This document shows positions 35,619 to 43,645 of a stretch of 64,000 nt of DNA, one piece after another. The translations under genes and the position numbers were made by a program. Numbering within the stretch: position 1 is the stretch's first letter; the number at the start of each line of letters is the position of its first letter. This stretch comes from Altibacter lentus (GTDB taxonomy: Bacteria; Bacteroidota; Bacteroidia; Flavobacteriales; Flavobacteriaceae), in NCBI RefSeq assembly GCF_000746845.1, contig NZ_KN050846.1, positions 2,248,963 to 2,312,962 on the forward strand, read 5' to 3'. The notes beneath the pieces are model-generated. The model was given only the letters and a program-made list of their open reading frames with translations. It was not told the DNA's origin and did no database searches.

Positions 35619-36302
35619 ATGAAACGGAAAGACACAAAAATACTATTGGTCGACGACGAACCGGATATCTTAGAGATCGTTGGATATAATTTAACGTCAG
35701 AGGGGTATCAAGTGATCACTGCCGAAAATGGCGTAAAAGCGATCTCTCAGGCCAAAAAGCACAAACCTCATTTAATCATCTTGGATGTGATGATGCCCGA
35801 AATGGATGGCATCGAAGCCTGTGAGAAATTGCGAAACATCCCGGACCTCTCCGAAACGGTCATTACTTTTTTGACGGCACGAGGCGAAGATTACTCGCAG
35901 GTGGCCGGTTTTGATGCGGGTGCCGACGATTATATTACTAAACCGGTAAAGCCTAAAGTACTTATTAGTAAAGTAAAAGCACTTTTACGTAGATTCAAGG
36001 AGCCCGAAGAAGAAGAGGCCAAGATGAAATTAGGGGATCTGGTTATTAATAGAGAGGAATACAAGATCATTAAAGGAAAAGAGGAGATCGTTCTCCCGCG
36101 AAAGGAATTCGAATTATTGGCGCTGCTTGCCTCGAAACCGGGAAAGGTTTTTAAACGAGAAGACATTCTTGATAGTGTTTGGGGAAATGAAGTGGTTGTT
36201 GGCGGCCGTACAATAGATGTCCATATACGTAAACTTCGTGAAAAAATAGGAGACGATCGTTTCAAAACCGTGAAGGGAGTAGGGTATAAGTTTGTGATTT
36301 AA
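35619..36302 (+). CDS. OmpR/PhoB-family response regulator
   Basis: The 227-residue protein has a receiver domain with the acidic pair D12/D13, phospho-acceptor D56 (LIILDVMMPEMDG) and the conserved Lys in YITKPVKPK, then a winged-helix DNA-binding domain (about 130-227) ending RTIDVHIRKLREKIGDDRFKTVKGVGYKF split over two strands. The stop overlaps the kinase start (TAATG), so the two are translated together. PhoB-like by sequence, but the signal is not known. Confidence 0.95.
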   Translation: MKRKDTKILLVDDEPDILEIVGYNLTSEGYQVITAENGVKAISQAKKHKPHLIILDVMMPEMDGIEACEKLRNIPDLSETVITFLTARGEDYSQVAGFDAGADDYITKPVKPKVLISKVKALLRRFKEPEEEEAKMKLGDLVINREEYKIIKGKEEIVLPRKEFELLALLASKPGKVFKREDILDSVWGNEVVVGGRTIDVHIRKLREKIGDDRFKTVKGVGYKFVI

Positions 36303-37345
36303 TGGCCGGGATCTTTAAAAAAACATATAAGTTCGCTGCCTACACTTCTGCAGCTATCACCTTATTCTTGACACTCGCCATGGGTGTCTTTTTTTATTTC
36401 TACCAAGGTATCAATTACTGGTTTCTTGTAGGATTTGCCGCGGTGTGCTATGTTTTTTCTTTTTTTACCATTCAGTATAGGGTAGAGCGCTTTATTTACA
36501 AACGGATCAAGAAGATCTATGATGATGTCACACTGTTGGATGCCAGTACGCTGAGCCCGCAACGGATTACGACCGATATGGAATCGCTTACCAAAGAGGT
36601 GGAGCGTTTTGCCCACGACAAGAAACTGGAGATTGAAGGTCTAAAGGTACGGGAGAATTATCGTAAAGAGTTCATTGGAAACATCTCTCACGAACTTAAA
36701 ACCCCGCTCTTCACAGTGCAAGGCTATATTCTCACTTTGCTGGATGGTGCAATGAAGGACAAGTCGGTTCGTAAAAAGTACTTACAAAGGGCAAACAAGG
36801 GAGTGGAACGTCTTATCTATATTATCAAAGACCTTGACATGATCACGAAGTTGGAGGTAGGGGACCTTAATCTTAATAAAGAAGACTTCAATATTATCGA
36901 ATTGATCCAGAATGTGTTCGATCTTCTGGAGATGAAGGCCGGAAAGAAGAATATCTCCCTTGTGTTCGATATTGAATACAAAGAACCCATCTTTGTCAAT
37001 GCAGATCGCGAACGTATCCAGCAAGTACTGTCCAACCTTATTGTAAATTCCGTAAAATACGGGAAGAAGGATGGTACCACGGAGGTAAGTATTGAAGGTC
37101 TCATTCGAAATAAAGTGATCGTTCGGGTGACAGATAATGGCGAGGGAATTGAGAAAGCGCATATTCCAAGGTTGTTCGAACGATTCTATCGTGTAGACAA
37201 AAGCGGCTCCCGAAAGGAAGGCGGAAGCGGCCTCGGACTCTCCATCGTAAAACATATCGTGGAAGCACACGGCGAAAAGATCTATGTCGAAAGTCAGTTT
37301 GGCGTGGGCTCAGAATTCTCATTCACCCTCGAAAAGTCGAAATAG
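36302..37345 (+). CDS. Sensor histidine kinase, PhoR-like
   Basis: The 347-residue protein has two closely spaced membrane helices (about 13-33 and 38-57), a short linker, the H-box GNISHELKTPLFTVQGY with H130, and an ATPase domain with N-box (LSNLIVNSVKYGKK), DNGEGIEKAHIPRLFERFYR and GSGLGLSIVK. The near absence of a periplasmic domain suggests it senses within the membrane or through a partner. It pairs with the preceding regulator. The 3' end overlaps the convergent glycosyltransferase gene by 27 nt. Confidence 0.94.
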   Translation: MAGIFKKTYKFAAYTSAAITLFLTLAMGVFFYFYQGINYWFLVGFAAVCYVFSFFTIQYRVERFIYKRIKKIYDDVTLLDASTLSPQRITTDMESLTKEVERFAHDKKLEIEGLKVRENYRKEFIGNISHELKTPLFTVQGYILTLLDGAMKDKSVRKKYLQRANKGVERLIYIIKDLDMITKLEVGDLNLNKEDFNIIELIQNVFDLLEMKAGKKNISLVFDIEYKEPIFVNADRERIQQVLSNLIVNSVKYGKKDGTTEVSIEGLIRNKVIVRVTDNGEGIEKAHIPRLFERFYRVDKSGSRKEGGSGLGLSIVKHIVEAHGEKIYVESQFGVGSEFSFTLEKSK

Positions 37346-38380
37346 TTCTTTAAAGTTAGCTGACGGCTTAAATTCCTGTAGGCCTTTATAGAACGGGATC
37401 TTCAATAATTTAGCCGCAGTAAATCGTTCCTGTTTACAACACGGCACAAGACCTTGTTCCTTCAGGCGTTTTGCCAAATATTCTTGTTCGTACTGTCCCG
37501 GAGTAGGGATGAAGAATGCTTTTTTCTGAAGCGCTGCAAGATCCATGAGGGTGGTATACCCGCTGCGAGAGACCACTACATCACTTTGGTTGATCGCTGT
37601 TTCCAGTTCCGAAGAATTCATATAATTTACAATCTCCAGCGTTTCTATAGTCTTTCGTTTTTGAACGGCCTCAACTTTTCCCCGGACTACCAGTACACGC
37701 TTTCCGCAATCCTGAAGTTCGCGCACTAAGATCTCTTCCAGTAACGACCGCTGGGGCTCGGGGCCGGAGAGAAGCGCAAGAATATCGTATTTGACAGGCA
37801 GATCCCTTTGTTGCATACGGCTTAGGGGGCCAATGTAGGTAACGGGAAACTTCGGGTCGTTGAGGTGTCCCAGCTTTCCGCTTAAATTGGGACTTTCAGC
37901 GACGTCGGGCACCCAGCATGCCGTAAATTTTTTGATGGTTTTTTGATGCAGTTTGCTGCTAAAATAGGTAGTATCACCACTTAATACATTCAGCTGGTGC
38001 GTGATAAAAACAGAAGGGATGTTCTTATTGCGAACGCCAAGCCTGTTATCACTTATAAGTCCGTCGATCCTTCCTTCAGCAACCAAAGTTGCTATCAATT
38101 TCTTTTCTGCGGAGATGGTCTTCCGAAGATGGGGTAGCTTCGAAAGTATGGACCATTTAAAATAAGCTCCTTTTTTAGGGTAGGTGATATCATAGGAAGG
38201 TAATTCCAGTGAAGGGAGTTGTGGAAATTCCTTCTGAAGCAATAGCAAAGCCGGTCCGTCTGAAGCGATCATTACCCTGTACCCATGCTCCAGTAGCGCC
38301 CGAATTATGGGAATGCATCGTGTTGCATGACCCAGTCCCCAGTGAAGAGGTGCTACTAGAATGGTTTTGGTATTCACCAT
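37319..38380 (-). CDS. Glycosyltransferase, GT28/UDP-glucuronosyltransferase-like
   Basis: The 353-residue protein has an N-terminal Rossmann lobe with VAPLHWGLGHATRCIPIIRAL and a C-terminal lobe with SDVVVSRSGYTTLMDLAALQKKAFFIPTPGQYEQEYLA, the donor-binding pattern of MurG-like and related GT-B enzymes. The acceptor is unknown. A longer frame exists from 38434, but the promoter box at 38386-38393 sits inside that extension, so the ATG at 38380 is used. Confidence 0.85.
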   Translation of the reverse strand: MVNTKTILVAPLHWGLGHATRCIPIIRALLEHGYRVMIASDGPALLLLQKEFPQLPSLELPSYDITYPKKGAYFKWSILSKLPHLRKTISAEKKLIATLVAEGRIDGLISDNRLGVRNKNIPSVFITHQLNVLSGDTTYFSSKLHQKTIKKFTACWVPDVAESPNLSGKLGHLNDPKFPVTYIGPLSRMQQRDLPVKYDILALLSGPEPQRSLLEEILVRELQDCGKRVLVVRGKVEAVQKRKTIETLEIVNYMNSSELETAINQSDVVVSRSGYTTLMDLAALQKKAFFIPTPGQYEQEYLAKRLKEQGLVPCCKQERFTAAKLLKIPFYKGLQEFKPSANFKELFRLFEGE

Positions 38381-38385
38381 AAAAA

Positions 38386-38393
38386 CAAAGGTA
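38386..38393 (-). promoter_or_regulatory. Promoter box directly before the glycosyltransferase start
   Basis: TACCTTTG on the minus strand ends 5 nt before the ATG at 38380, implying a leaderless transcript. Confidence 0.55.
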
Positions 38394-38467
38394 CGTATAA
38401 TAGCCGCCGTACAATATTTCCTTAATTTTACCAATTCATAAAGTAAGAATAAGAAATAGTTACCACA

Positions 38468-39148
38468 GTGGGCAGCAAGAATAAATTAAAACGGTTCAAG
38501 GAAAATGAGACTTTTGCAAATGTCGTTCAACCAACCCGTGAGGAGATCTTTCAAGATACCCACGGACTAAAAGGAAATTGGCGCAAGAACTTCTTTAAGA
38601 ACGATCATCCCATTGTACTGGAGCTGGGCTGTGGCAAAGGAGAATACACAGTTAATTTAGCACGACAATATCCCGAGAAGAACTTTATTGGCATCGATAT
38701 TAAAGGGGCTCGTTTTTGGCGAGGTGCCAAGACCGCGCTGGAAAACGATCTAAAGAATGTAGGTTTCTTGCGTATGCAGATCGAGCTGATCACGCATGTG
38801 TTCGACCAAAATGAAGTAGATGAGATCTGGATCACTTTCCCCGATCCGCAGATCAAATATAAACGTACCAAACACCGGCTTACCAATCGGGAATTCTTAA
38901 CGAAATACAAGAATATCCTTAAGCCACAAGGGATCGTACACCTAAAGACCGATAGTGAGTTCATGCACGGCTATACGCTGGGTCTCCTGCAAGGACTGGA
39001 AGAAGAGATACTGTATGCGCATCACGATGTGTACGGGAATGACCATACTCCGGAAGAAGTTACCAGGATCCAAACCTTCTATGAAAGTCAGTATCTGGAG
39101 GTAGATAAAAAGATCACCTACATTAAGTTCAGATTCACATCCACGTAA
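38468..39148 (+). CDS. trmB: tRNA (guanine(46)-N7)-methyltransferase
   Basis: The 226-residue SAM-dependent enzyme has the SAM motif LELGCGKGEYTVNLA, FIGIDIKGARFWRGAK and the signature WITFPDPQIKYKRTKHRLT. It makes m7G46 in the tRNA variable loop. The start is GTG at 38468, giving the family N-terminus GSKNKLKRF. Confidence 0.96.
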   Translation: MGSKNKLKRFKENETFANVVQPTREEIFQDTHGLKGNWRKNFFKNDHPIVLELGCGKGEYTVNLARQYPEKNFIGIDIKGARFWRGAKTALENDLKNVGFLRMQIELITHVFDQNEVDEIWITFPDPQIKYKRTKHRLTNREFLTKYKNILKPQGIVHLKTDSEFMHGYTLGLLQGLEEEILYAHHDVYGNDHTPEEVTRIQTFYESQYLEVDKKITYIKFRFTST

Positions 39149-39182
39149 ATTTGTTTATATTCACACCACCAACCTAGCTTGA

Positions 39183-39809
39183 ATGGCGCTTATTTTAAAC
39201 TTCATTATTGGTTTTTTAGCCTCTTTTGTTGGCGTGATCCCCCCCGGATTGCTAAACATGTCGGCAGCGAAGATCAGTATGAATGAGGGGCGTAAGAAAG
39301 GACTCCTGTTCTCTATTGGGGTGTGCGTTACGGTCATGATACAGACCTATATCGCTTTATTGTTCGCACGTTATCTGGATATGAACCCCGAAATTGTGGA
39401 TATGCTGCAAAAGGTAGCACTGGGGATCTTTATTTGTATAACCATCTTCTTCTTTTTTATAGCAAAAGATACCCGGCGGGAATTTCCCGAAGACATGAAT
39501 AAATCTAAGACCAATAGGTTCTTTTCGGGCATGTTTCTGGGTGCTCTCAACTTACTGCCGCTTCCGTATTGGGTCTATATAAGTGTTACCTTTGCCGGTT
39601 TTGGGTGGTTCGAATTTACAACCATGGAATTATGGGCAGCCGTAGTCGCTTCAGGGATCGGAACCTTTGTCATGCTTTTAATTTACGTGCAATACTTCCG
39701 AAGAAAAGAAGATCAGGGACGACTTTCCGTCAATATGAATTACATTATAGGATTCATCACGGCCGTTATCTCGGTGATCACAGCGATCAAGATCTTAAAT
39801 GACTTCTAA
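39183..39809 (+). CDS. LysE family exporter
   Basis: The 208-residue membrane protein has six hydrophobic segments and the family start FLASFVGVIPPGLLNMSAAKISMNEGRKKGLLFSIG. LysE/RhtB exporters expel amino acids; the substrate is unknown. The stop shares bases with the next start (TAATG), indicating translational coupling with the alkyltransferase-like gene. Confidence 0.9.
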   Translation: MALILNFIIGFLASFVGVIPPGLLNMSAAKISMNEGRKKGLLFSIGVCVTVMIQTYIALLFARYLDMNPEIVDMLQKVALGIFICITIFFFFIAKDTRREFPEDMNKSKTNRFFSGMFLGALNLLPLPYWVYISVTFAGFGWFEFTTMELWAAVVASGIGTFVMLLIYVQYFRRKEDQGRLSVNMNYIIGFITAVISVITAIKILNDF

Positions 39810-40135
39810 TGAAGGAGGAAGGATTCTTTGAAAAAGTGTACCATATTGCCCGCCAGATACCCTACGGACGGGTCACCTCCTATGGAGCCATTGCGAAACA
39901 CCTGGGCGCTTCGGGAAGTGCTCGAATGGTAGGTTGGGCTATGAACGCCAGCGGCGGGAAAGAAGATGTCCCGGCACACCGCGTCGTGAACCGAAAAGGA
40001 CTTCTCACCGGCAAACATCATTTTGAAGGAACCAACCTGATGCAACAATTATTGGAGAGCGAAGGTATTTCAGTACGGGGAAATCAGATCCAAAATTTTG
40101 AACAGTTGTTTTGGGATCCGGCTAAGGAATTGTAA
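39809..40135 (+). CDS. Alkyltransferase-like protein (ATL) lacking the acceptor Cys
   Basis: The 108-residue protein is the DNA-binding domain of O6-alkylguanine-DNA alkyltransferase: IPYGRVTSYGAIAKHLG, SARMVGWAMN with the finger arginine R39, and VPAHRVVN. The methyl-accepting Cys of PCHR is replaced by A56. ATL proteins bind O6-alkylguanine without repairing it and pass it to nucleotide excision repair. Co-translated with the LysE exporter gene. Confidence 0.9.
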   Translation: MKEEGFFEKVYHIARQIPYGRVTSYGAIAKHLGASGSARMVGWAMNASGGKEDVPAHRVVNRKGLLTGKHHFEGTNLMQQLLESEGISVRGNQIQNFEQLFWDPAKEL

Positions 40136-40242
40136 TCGGGTCTTACTTTTCAAAAATTAGTAATATGTCTTGTTCCAATAGGTCGGCTATTATGGTATAA
40201 ATCATTTCAATCCATCGCTTTCATAATCTGAAGTTTTCCTGT

Positions 40243-40268
40243 TATATTTGCACTTAGAATGAATCTAA
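40243..40268 (+). promoter_or_regulatory. Promoter with overlapping palindromic operator of the Fe-S operon
   Basis: The TAnnTTTG box TATATTTG (40243-40250) is followed after 3 nt by TTAGA-N5-TCTAA (40254-40268), a palindrome placed on the expected start site, where a repressor would block transcription. The shape is near a 7-1-7 Fur-family site but the regulator is unknown. A leader of about 120 nt follows before the Mrp ATG. Confidence 0.5.
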
Positions 40269-40381
40269 ATTAGGCATTCTTACTTGGCGCAGCGAAGTGC
40301 TATAAATAGTGCCGGCGGGTTCGATTGTATATTAGCAAGCATCACAAAGCGAGGCTAAGATTTTATGAAGAAGAAAAGAAT

Positions 40382-41521
40382 ATGAGTATTACAAAAAAAG
40401 AGATTTTAAGTGCATTGGAAACCATTAGTGTTGCCGGAGACGGGAAGAATATGGTTGACAGTGGTGTTATACAGAATGTGGTAACCTTTGCAGATGAGGT
40501 GATCGTGGATCTCAAGCTATCCACGCCGGCACTTCATATTAAAAAACGTGCAGAGGCCGATGTGATCAAAACGATCCATGAAAAAGTAGATCGAAATGCC
40601 AAGGTGCAAGTGAACATTAAAGTGGAAGCACCTGCAAAACCTCAAAACCCTAATTTAATAAAAGGGAAACCCATTCCGGGGATTCAAAACATTATCGCTG
40701 TTGCTTCCGGAAAGGGAGGAGTGGGTAAATCTACGGTAACGGCGAATCTGGCTGTGACCCTGTCAAAAATGGGCTTTAAAGTTGGAATCTTGGATGCCGA
40801 TATCTACGGTCCCTCTATTCCCATCATGTTCGATGTAGCCATGGAAAAACCGCTGTCGGTAAATGTGGATGGAAAAAGTAAAATGAAACCCATCGAGAAT
40901 TACGGGGTCAAGGTGCTCTCTATAGGGTTCTTTACACAACCAAATCAGGCCGTGATCTGGCGAGGCCCTATGGCCGCAAAAGCTTTAAATCAGTTGATCT
41001 TTGATGCAGCCTGGGGGGAACTGGACTTTATGTTGATCGACCTTCCTCCGGGAACGGGTGATATTCATTTAAGTATCATGCAATCGCTGCCCATTACCGG
41101 TGCCGTAGTGGTAAGTACGCCACAAAACGTTGCCTTGGCTGATGCCCGAAAAGGTGTGGCCATGTTCCAGCAAGAAAATATCGATGTGCCTGTATTGGGG
41201 ATCATCGAGAATATGGCGTATTTCACACCCGAAGAGTTGCCGGAAAACAAGTATTATATCTTCGGAAAAGAGGGCGCAAAGAACCTTGCCCACGATCTTG
41301 ATGTCCCGTTCTTAGGAGATATACCTTTGGTTCAAAGCATTCGGGAAGCAGGAGATGCAGGACACCCGGCAGCCTTGCAGACCGCAACACCTTTGGAAGA
41401 GGCCTTTGAACGGCTAACAAAAAATGTGGTTGAAGAGACTGTACGACGAAACGAATCATTACCCCCAACCGAAGCAATTAAAATAACGACCATGGCAGGT
41501 TGTAGCGCCGTAAAAAAATAA
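40382..41521 (+). CDS. Mrp/NBP35 family Fe-S carrier ATPase
   Basis: The 379-residue protein has an N-terminal MIP18/DUF59 domain (about 1-85) and a P-loop ATPase with the deviant Walker A ASGKGGVGKSTVTANLA, DADIYGPSIP and DLPPGTGDIHLS. Mrp proteins carry Fe-S clusters to apoproteins. The usual CxxC that bridges the cluster is absent: the segment after ENMAYF reads TPEELPENKYYIFG. The ATG at 40382 is chosen; an in-frame extension to 40325 has no support. It leads the Fe-S operon with a NifU-like gene 1 nt downstream. Confidence 0.93.
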   Translation: MSITKKEILSALETISVAGDGKNMVDSGVIQNVVTFADEVIVDLKLSTPALHIKKRAEADVIKTIHEKVDRNAKVQVNIKVEAPAKPQNPNLIKGKPIPGIQNIIAVASGKGGVGKSTVTANLAVTLSKMGFKVGILDADIYGPSIPIMFDVAMEKPLSVNVDGKSKMKPIENYGVKVLSIGFFTQPNQAVIWRGPMAAKALNQLIFDAAWGELDFMLIDLPPGTGDIHLSIMQSLPITGAVVVSTPQNVALADARKGVAMFQQENIDVPVLGIIENMAYFTPEELPENKYYIFGKEGAKNLAHDLDVPFLGDIPLVQSIREAGDAGHPAALQTATPLEEAFERLTKNVVEETVRRNESLPPTEAIKITTMAGCSAVKK

Positions 41522-41522
41522 T

Positions 41523-41768
41523 ATGACACAGGAAGAATTAACCGGAAAGGTACAGGAAGCGCTGGATGAGATCCGCCCCTTTTTACAAAGTGACGGAGGC
41601 GATATATCCTTGTTGTCCATTGAAAATGGAACTGTTGTACATGTCCAATTACAAGGGGCCTGCGTGGGTTGTTCGGTCAACCAGATGACACTGAAAAGCG
41701 GTGTGGAAATGACCATTAAGAAGCATGCGCCTCAAATTGAAAAAGTGGTGAATGTGGAAGTAAACTGA
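41523..41768 (+). CDS. NifU-like Fe-S scaffold protein
   Basis: The 81-residue protein is a NifU C-terminal domain with the cluster-binding motif GACVGCSVNQMTL (CxxC). It assembles or transfers Fe-S clusters. It starts 1 nt after the Mrp stop, so the two are co-translated. Confidence 0.95.
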   Translation: MTQEELTGKVQEALDEIRPFLQSDGGDISLLSIENGTVVHVQLQGACVGCSVNQMTLKSGVEMTIKKHAPQIEKVVNVEVN

Positions 41769-41800
41769 TAATTGTCACGTACCAACTTCAAATTGCTTTT

Positions 41801-41808
41801 TACCTTTG
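41801..41808 (+). promoter_or_regulatory. Promoter box of the ferredoxin reductase gene
   Basis: TACCTTTG matches TAnnTTTG and ends 20 nt before the ATG, so the reductase may also be transcribed on its own. Confidence 0.45.
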
Positions 41809-41828
41809 TTAAATGACCTATTTATTGC

Positions 41829-42881
41829 ATGATTAAAACCGACATACTTATTATTGGAGCAGGACCTACGGGTCTTTTTACTGTTTTTGAAGCCGGCTTA
41901 CTCAAGTTGCGTTGCCATTTGATTGATGCACTGCCACAGCCCGGCGGACAATGTGCCGAAATCTATCCCAAAAAACCCATCTACGATATTCCGGCTTTTC
42001 CTGAAATACTTGCCGGAGAACTTGTCGCGAATTTGATGAAACAAATTGAACCGTTCCAACCCGGATTTACCCTGGGAGAACGGGCAGAAACCATTGAAAA
42101 AACGGAAGACGGCAGTTTTATTGTTACAACAAACAAAGGAACAAAACATCACGCTCCCATTGTAGCGATAGCAGGAGGCCTGGGCAGTTTCGAGCCGCGA
42201 AAACCACCCATTACCAATATTTCAGATTATGAAGACAAAGGAGTAGAGTACATTATTCGCGATCCTGAGATCTACCGGGGAAAGGACGTGGTCATTGCCG
42301 GAGGCGGTGACTCTGCTTTGGATTGGAGTATCTTTTTAACCGATATCGCTGCGAGTGTCACCTTGATCCATCGTCGAAATGAGTTTAGGGGTGCGTTGGA
42401 TAGTGTAGAAAAAGTCCAGGAACTTAAAAATCTTGGGCGTATCGAGTTACTCACGCCGGCTGAGGTTATCGATATTGTAGGAAATGGCAAAGTGGAAGGC
42501 GTATCGATAAAACAAGGCGCAGATGTATTTAATAGATCCTGTGATCATTTTATTCCGTTATTCGGATTGGCACCTAAACTAGGCCCTATAGCCGATTGGG
42601 GCTTAGAGATAGAAAAGAACGCCATTAAAGTAGACAACACCCTCGATTACCAAACAAACATTCCTGGGATCTACGCCATTGGTGATGTGAACACCTACCC
42701 GGGGAAACTCAAACTTATTCTCTGTGGATTCCACGAAGCGACATTGATGTGTCAAAGTGCATACCAACGTATTTTCCCCGAGAAACGCTATGTAATGAAA
42801 TATACCACCGTAGGCGGAGTGGAAGGATTTGACGGAAGTAAAAAAGAGGCTCCGAAAGCTGTAATAAAGTCTATTGATTAA
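41829..42881 (+). CDS. FAD-dependent ferredoxin-NAD(P) reductase-like oxidoreductase
   Basis: The 350-residue flavoprotein has the FAD motif IIGAGPTGLFTVFEA, LIDALPQPGGQCAEIYPKKPIYD, an NAD(P) motif VIAGGGDSALDWSI and the C-terminal FAD motif GIYAIGDVNTYPGK. It matches the thioredoxin reductase-like ferredoxin-NADP reductases (YumC type), lacking the redox CxxC of true thioredoxin reductase. A 2Fe-2S ferredoxin gene, its likely partner, lies 430 nt downstream, separated by an inserted four-helix-bundle gene. Confidence 0.9.
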   Translation: MIKTDILIIGAGPTGLFTVFEAGLLKLRCHLIDALPQPGGQCAEIYPKKPIYDIPAFPEILAGELVANLMKQIEPFQPGFTLGERAETIEKTEDGSFIVTTNKGTKHHAPIVAIAGGLGSFEPRKPPITNISDYEDKGVEYIIRDPEIYRGKDVVIAGGGDSALDWSIFLTDIAASVTLIHRRNEFRGALDSVEKVQELKNLGRIELLTPAEVIDIVGNGKVEGVSIKQGADVFNRSCDHFIPLFGLAPKLGPIADWGLEIEKNAIKVDNTLDYQTNIPGIYAIGDVNTYPGKLKLILCGFHEATLMCQSAYQRIFPEKRYVMKYTTVGGVEGFDGSKKEAPKAVIKSID

Positions 42882-42889
42882 GAAAGCAG

Positions 42890-42924
42890 GGGTTAGTCTA
42901 TAGGAGATAGGGATTAGGTAATAA
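42890..42924. repeat. Left heptamer array of the first four-helix-bundle locus
   Basis: Five consecutive 7-nt units: GGGTTAG, TCTATAG, GAGATAG, GGATTAG, GTAATAA (first four ending TAG). They begin 8 nt after the reductase stop and end 9 nt before the four-helix-bundle ATG. Confidence 0.75.
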
Positions 42925-42933
42925 AAAAAGGGA

Positions 42934-43287
42934 ATGTCTATACATAAATTTGAAGACATAATTGCTTGGCAAAAGTCTCAAAACTTAGCTGTTTCAATTT
43001 ATAAAAATTTTAATCTTTCTAAAGATTTTGGATTCAGAGATCAAATTACAAGGGCATCAGTATCCATTTCAAATAATATTGCTGAAGGATTTGAAAGAGG
43101 TTCAAATGCAGATTTTGTAAGATTTTTATACATTGCATTAGCTTCAAATAGCGAAGTAAGATCGATGCTCTATTTATCAAAGAAATTAAATTATTTGCAA
43201 TGTGATATTGCAGATACGTTAATTGAAATGTCGAATGAAATATCAAGAATGCTTTACGGTTTAATTAAATCAATGACTAATTCCTAA
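42934..43287 (+). CDS. Four-helix-bundle protein of the S23 / 23S rRNA intervening-sequence family
   Basis: The 117-residue all-helical protein has the family marks IIAWQKSQNLAVSIY, RASVSISNNIAEGFERGS and SEVRSMLYLSKKL. The family was first seen encoded within 23S rRNA intervening sequences, and Avd of diversity-generating retroelements has the same fold; the function of stand-alone copies is unknown. Base composition is clearly AT-richer than the flanking genes. It splits a reductase-ferredoxin pair and is enclosed by inverted heptamer arrays, so it looks inserted. Its stop codon lies inside the right array. Confidence 0.9.
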   Translation: MSIHKFEDIIAWQKSQNLAVSIYKNFNLSKDFGFRDQITRASVSISNNIAEGFERGSNADFVRFLYIALASNSEVRSMLYLSKKLNYLQCDIADTLIEMSNEISRMLYGLIKSMTNS

Positions 43288-43304
43288 CCCCTAACTCCTA
43301 ATAA
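43277..43304. repeat. Right heptamer array of the first four-helix-bundle locus
   Basis: Four units CTAATTC, CTAACCC, CTAACTC, CTAATAA. The second is the exact reverse complement of the left unit GGGTTAG, and all start CTA, the complement of the left TAG endings. The array ends 6 nt before the ferredoxin start. Confidence 0.75.
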
Positions 43305-43310
43305 CTTAAT

Positions 43311-43637
43311 TTGGACATTAAAATCACCATCATAGACCGCCATGGCACACCTCACGAAGTAGATGCCCCTACCGATATGAATATGAACCTAATGGAAATT
43401 GTTCGTTCTTATGAACTAGCTCCCGAAGGAACCATTGGTATTTGCGGCGGTATGGCCATGTGTGCTTCCTGCCAATGCTATGTATTGACAGATCACGAGT
43501 TACCCGAAATGAGCTACGATGAAGACTTGATGCTAGCAGAAGCATTCAACGTACAGGACAATAGCAGGTTAGGATGTCAAATTCATATAAAACCTGAAAT
43601 GGAAGGACTTAAAGTGCAACTGGCGCCTGAAGCCTAG
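43311..43637 (+). CDS. 2Fe-2S ferredoxin
   Basis: The 108-residue protein has the cluster motif GICGGMAMCASCQCYV (Cys spacing CX5CX2C) and a last ligand in SRLGCQIHIKPEM, as in adrenodoxin/ISC-type ferredoxins. The start must be TTG at 43311, because an in-frame TAA at 43302-43304, part of the upstream heptamer array, blocks extension and the next Met lies inside the fold. It would pass electrons from the FAD reductase upstream. Confidence 0.88.
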   Translation: MDIKITIIDRHGTPHEVDAPTDMNMNLMEIVRSYELAPEGTIGICGGMAMCASCQCYVLTDHELPEMSYDEDLMLAEAFNVQDNSRLGCQIHIKPEMEGLKVQLAPEA

Positions 43638-43645
43638 GTCGTGGT

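Noticed and set aside
40365-40385. Six-codon ORF (MKKKRI) overlapping the Mrp start
   Set aside because: The AAG-rich stretch is more likely the A-rich initiation region; nothing else supports translation.
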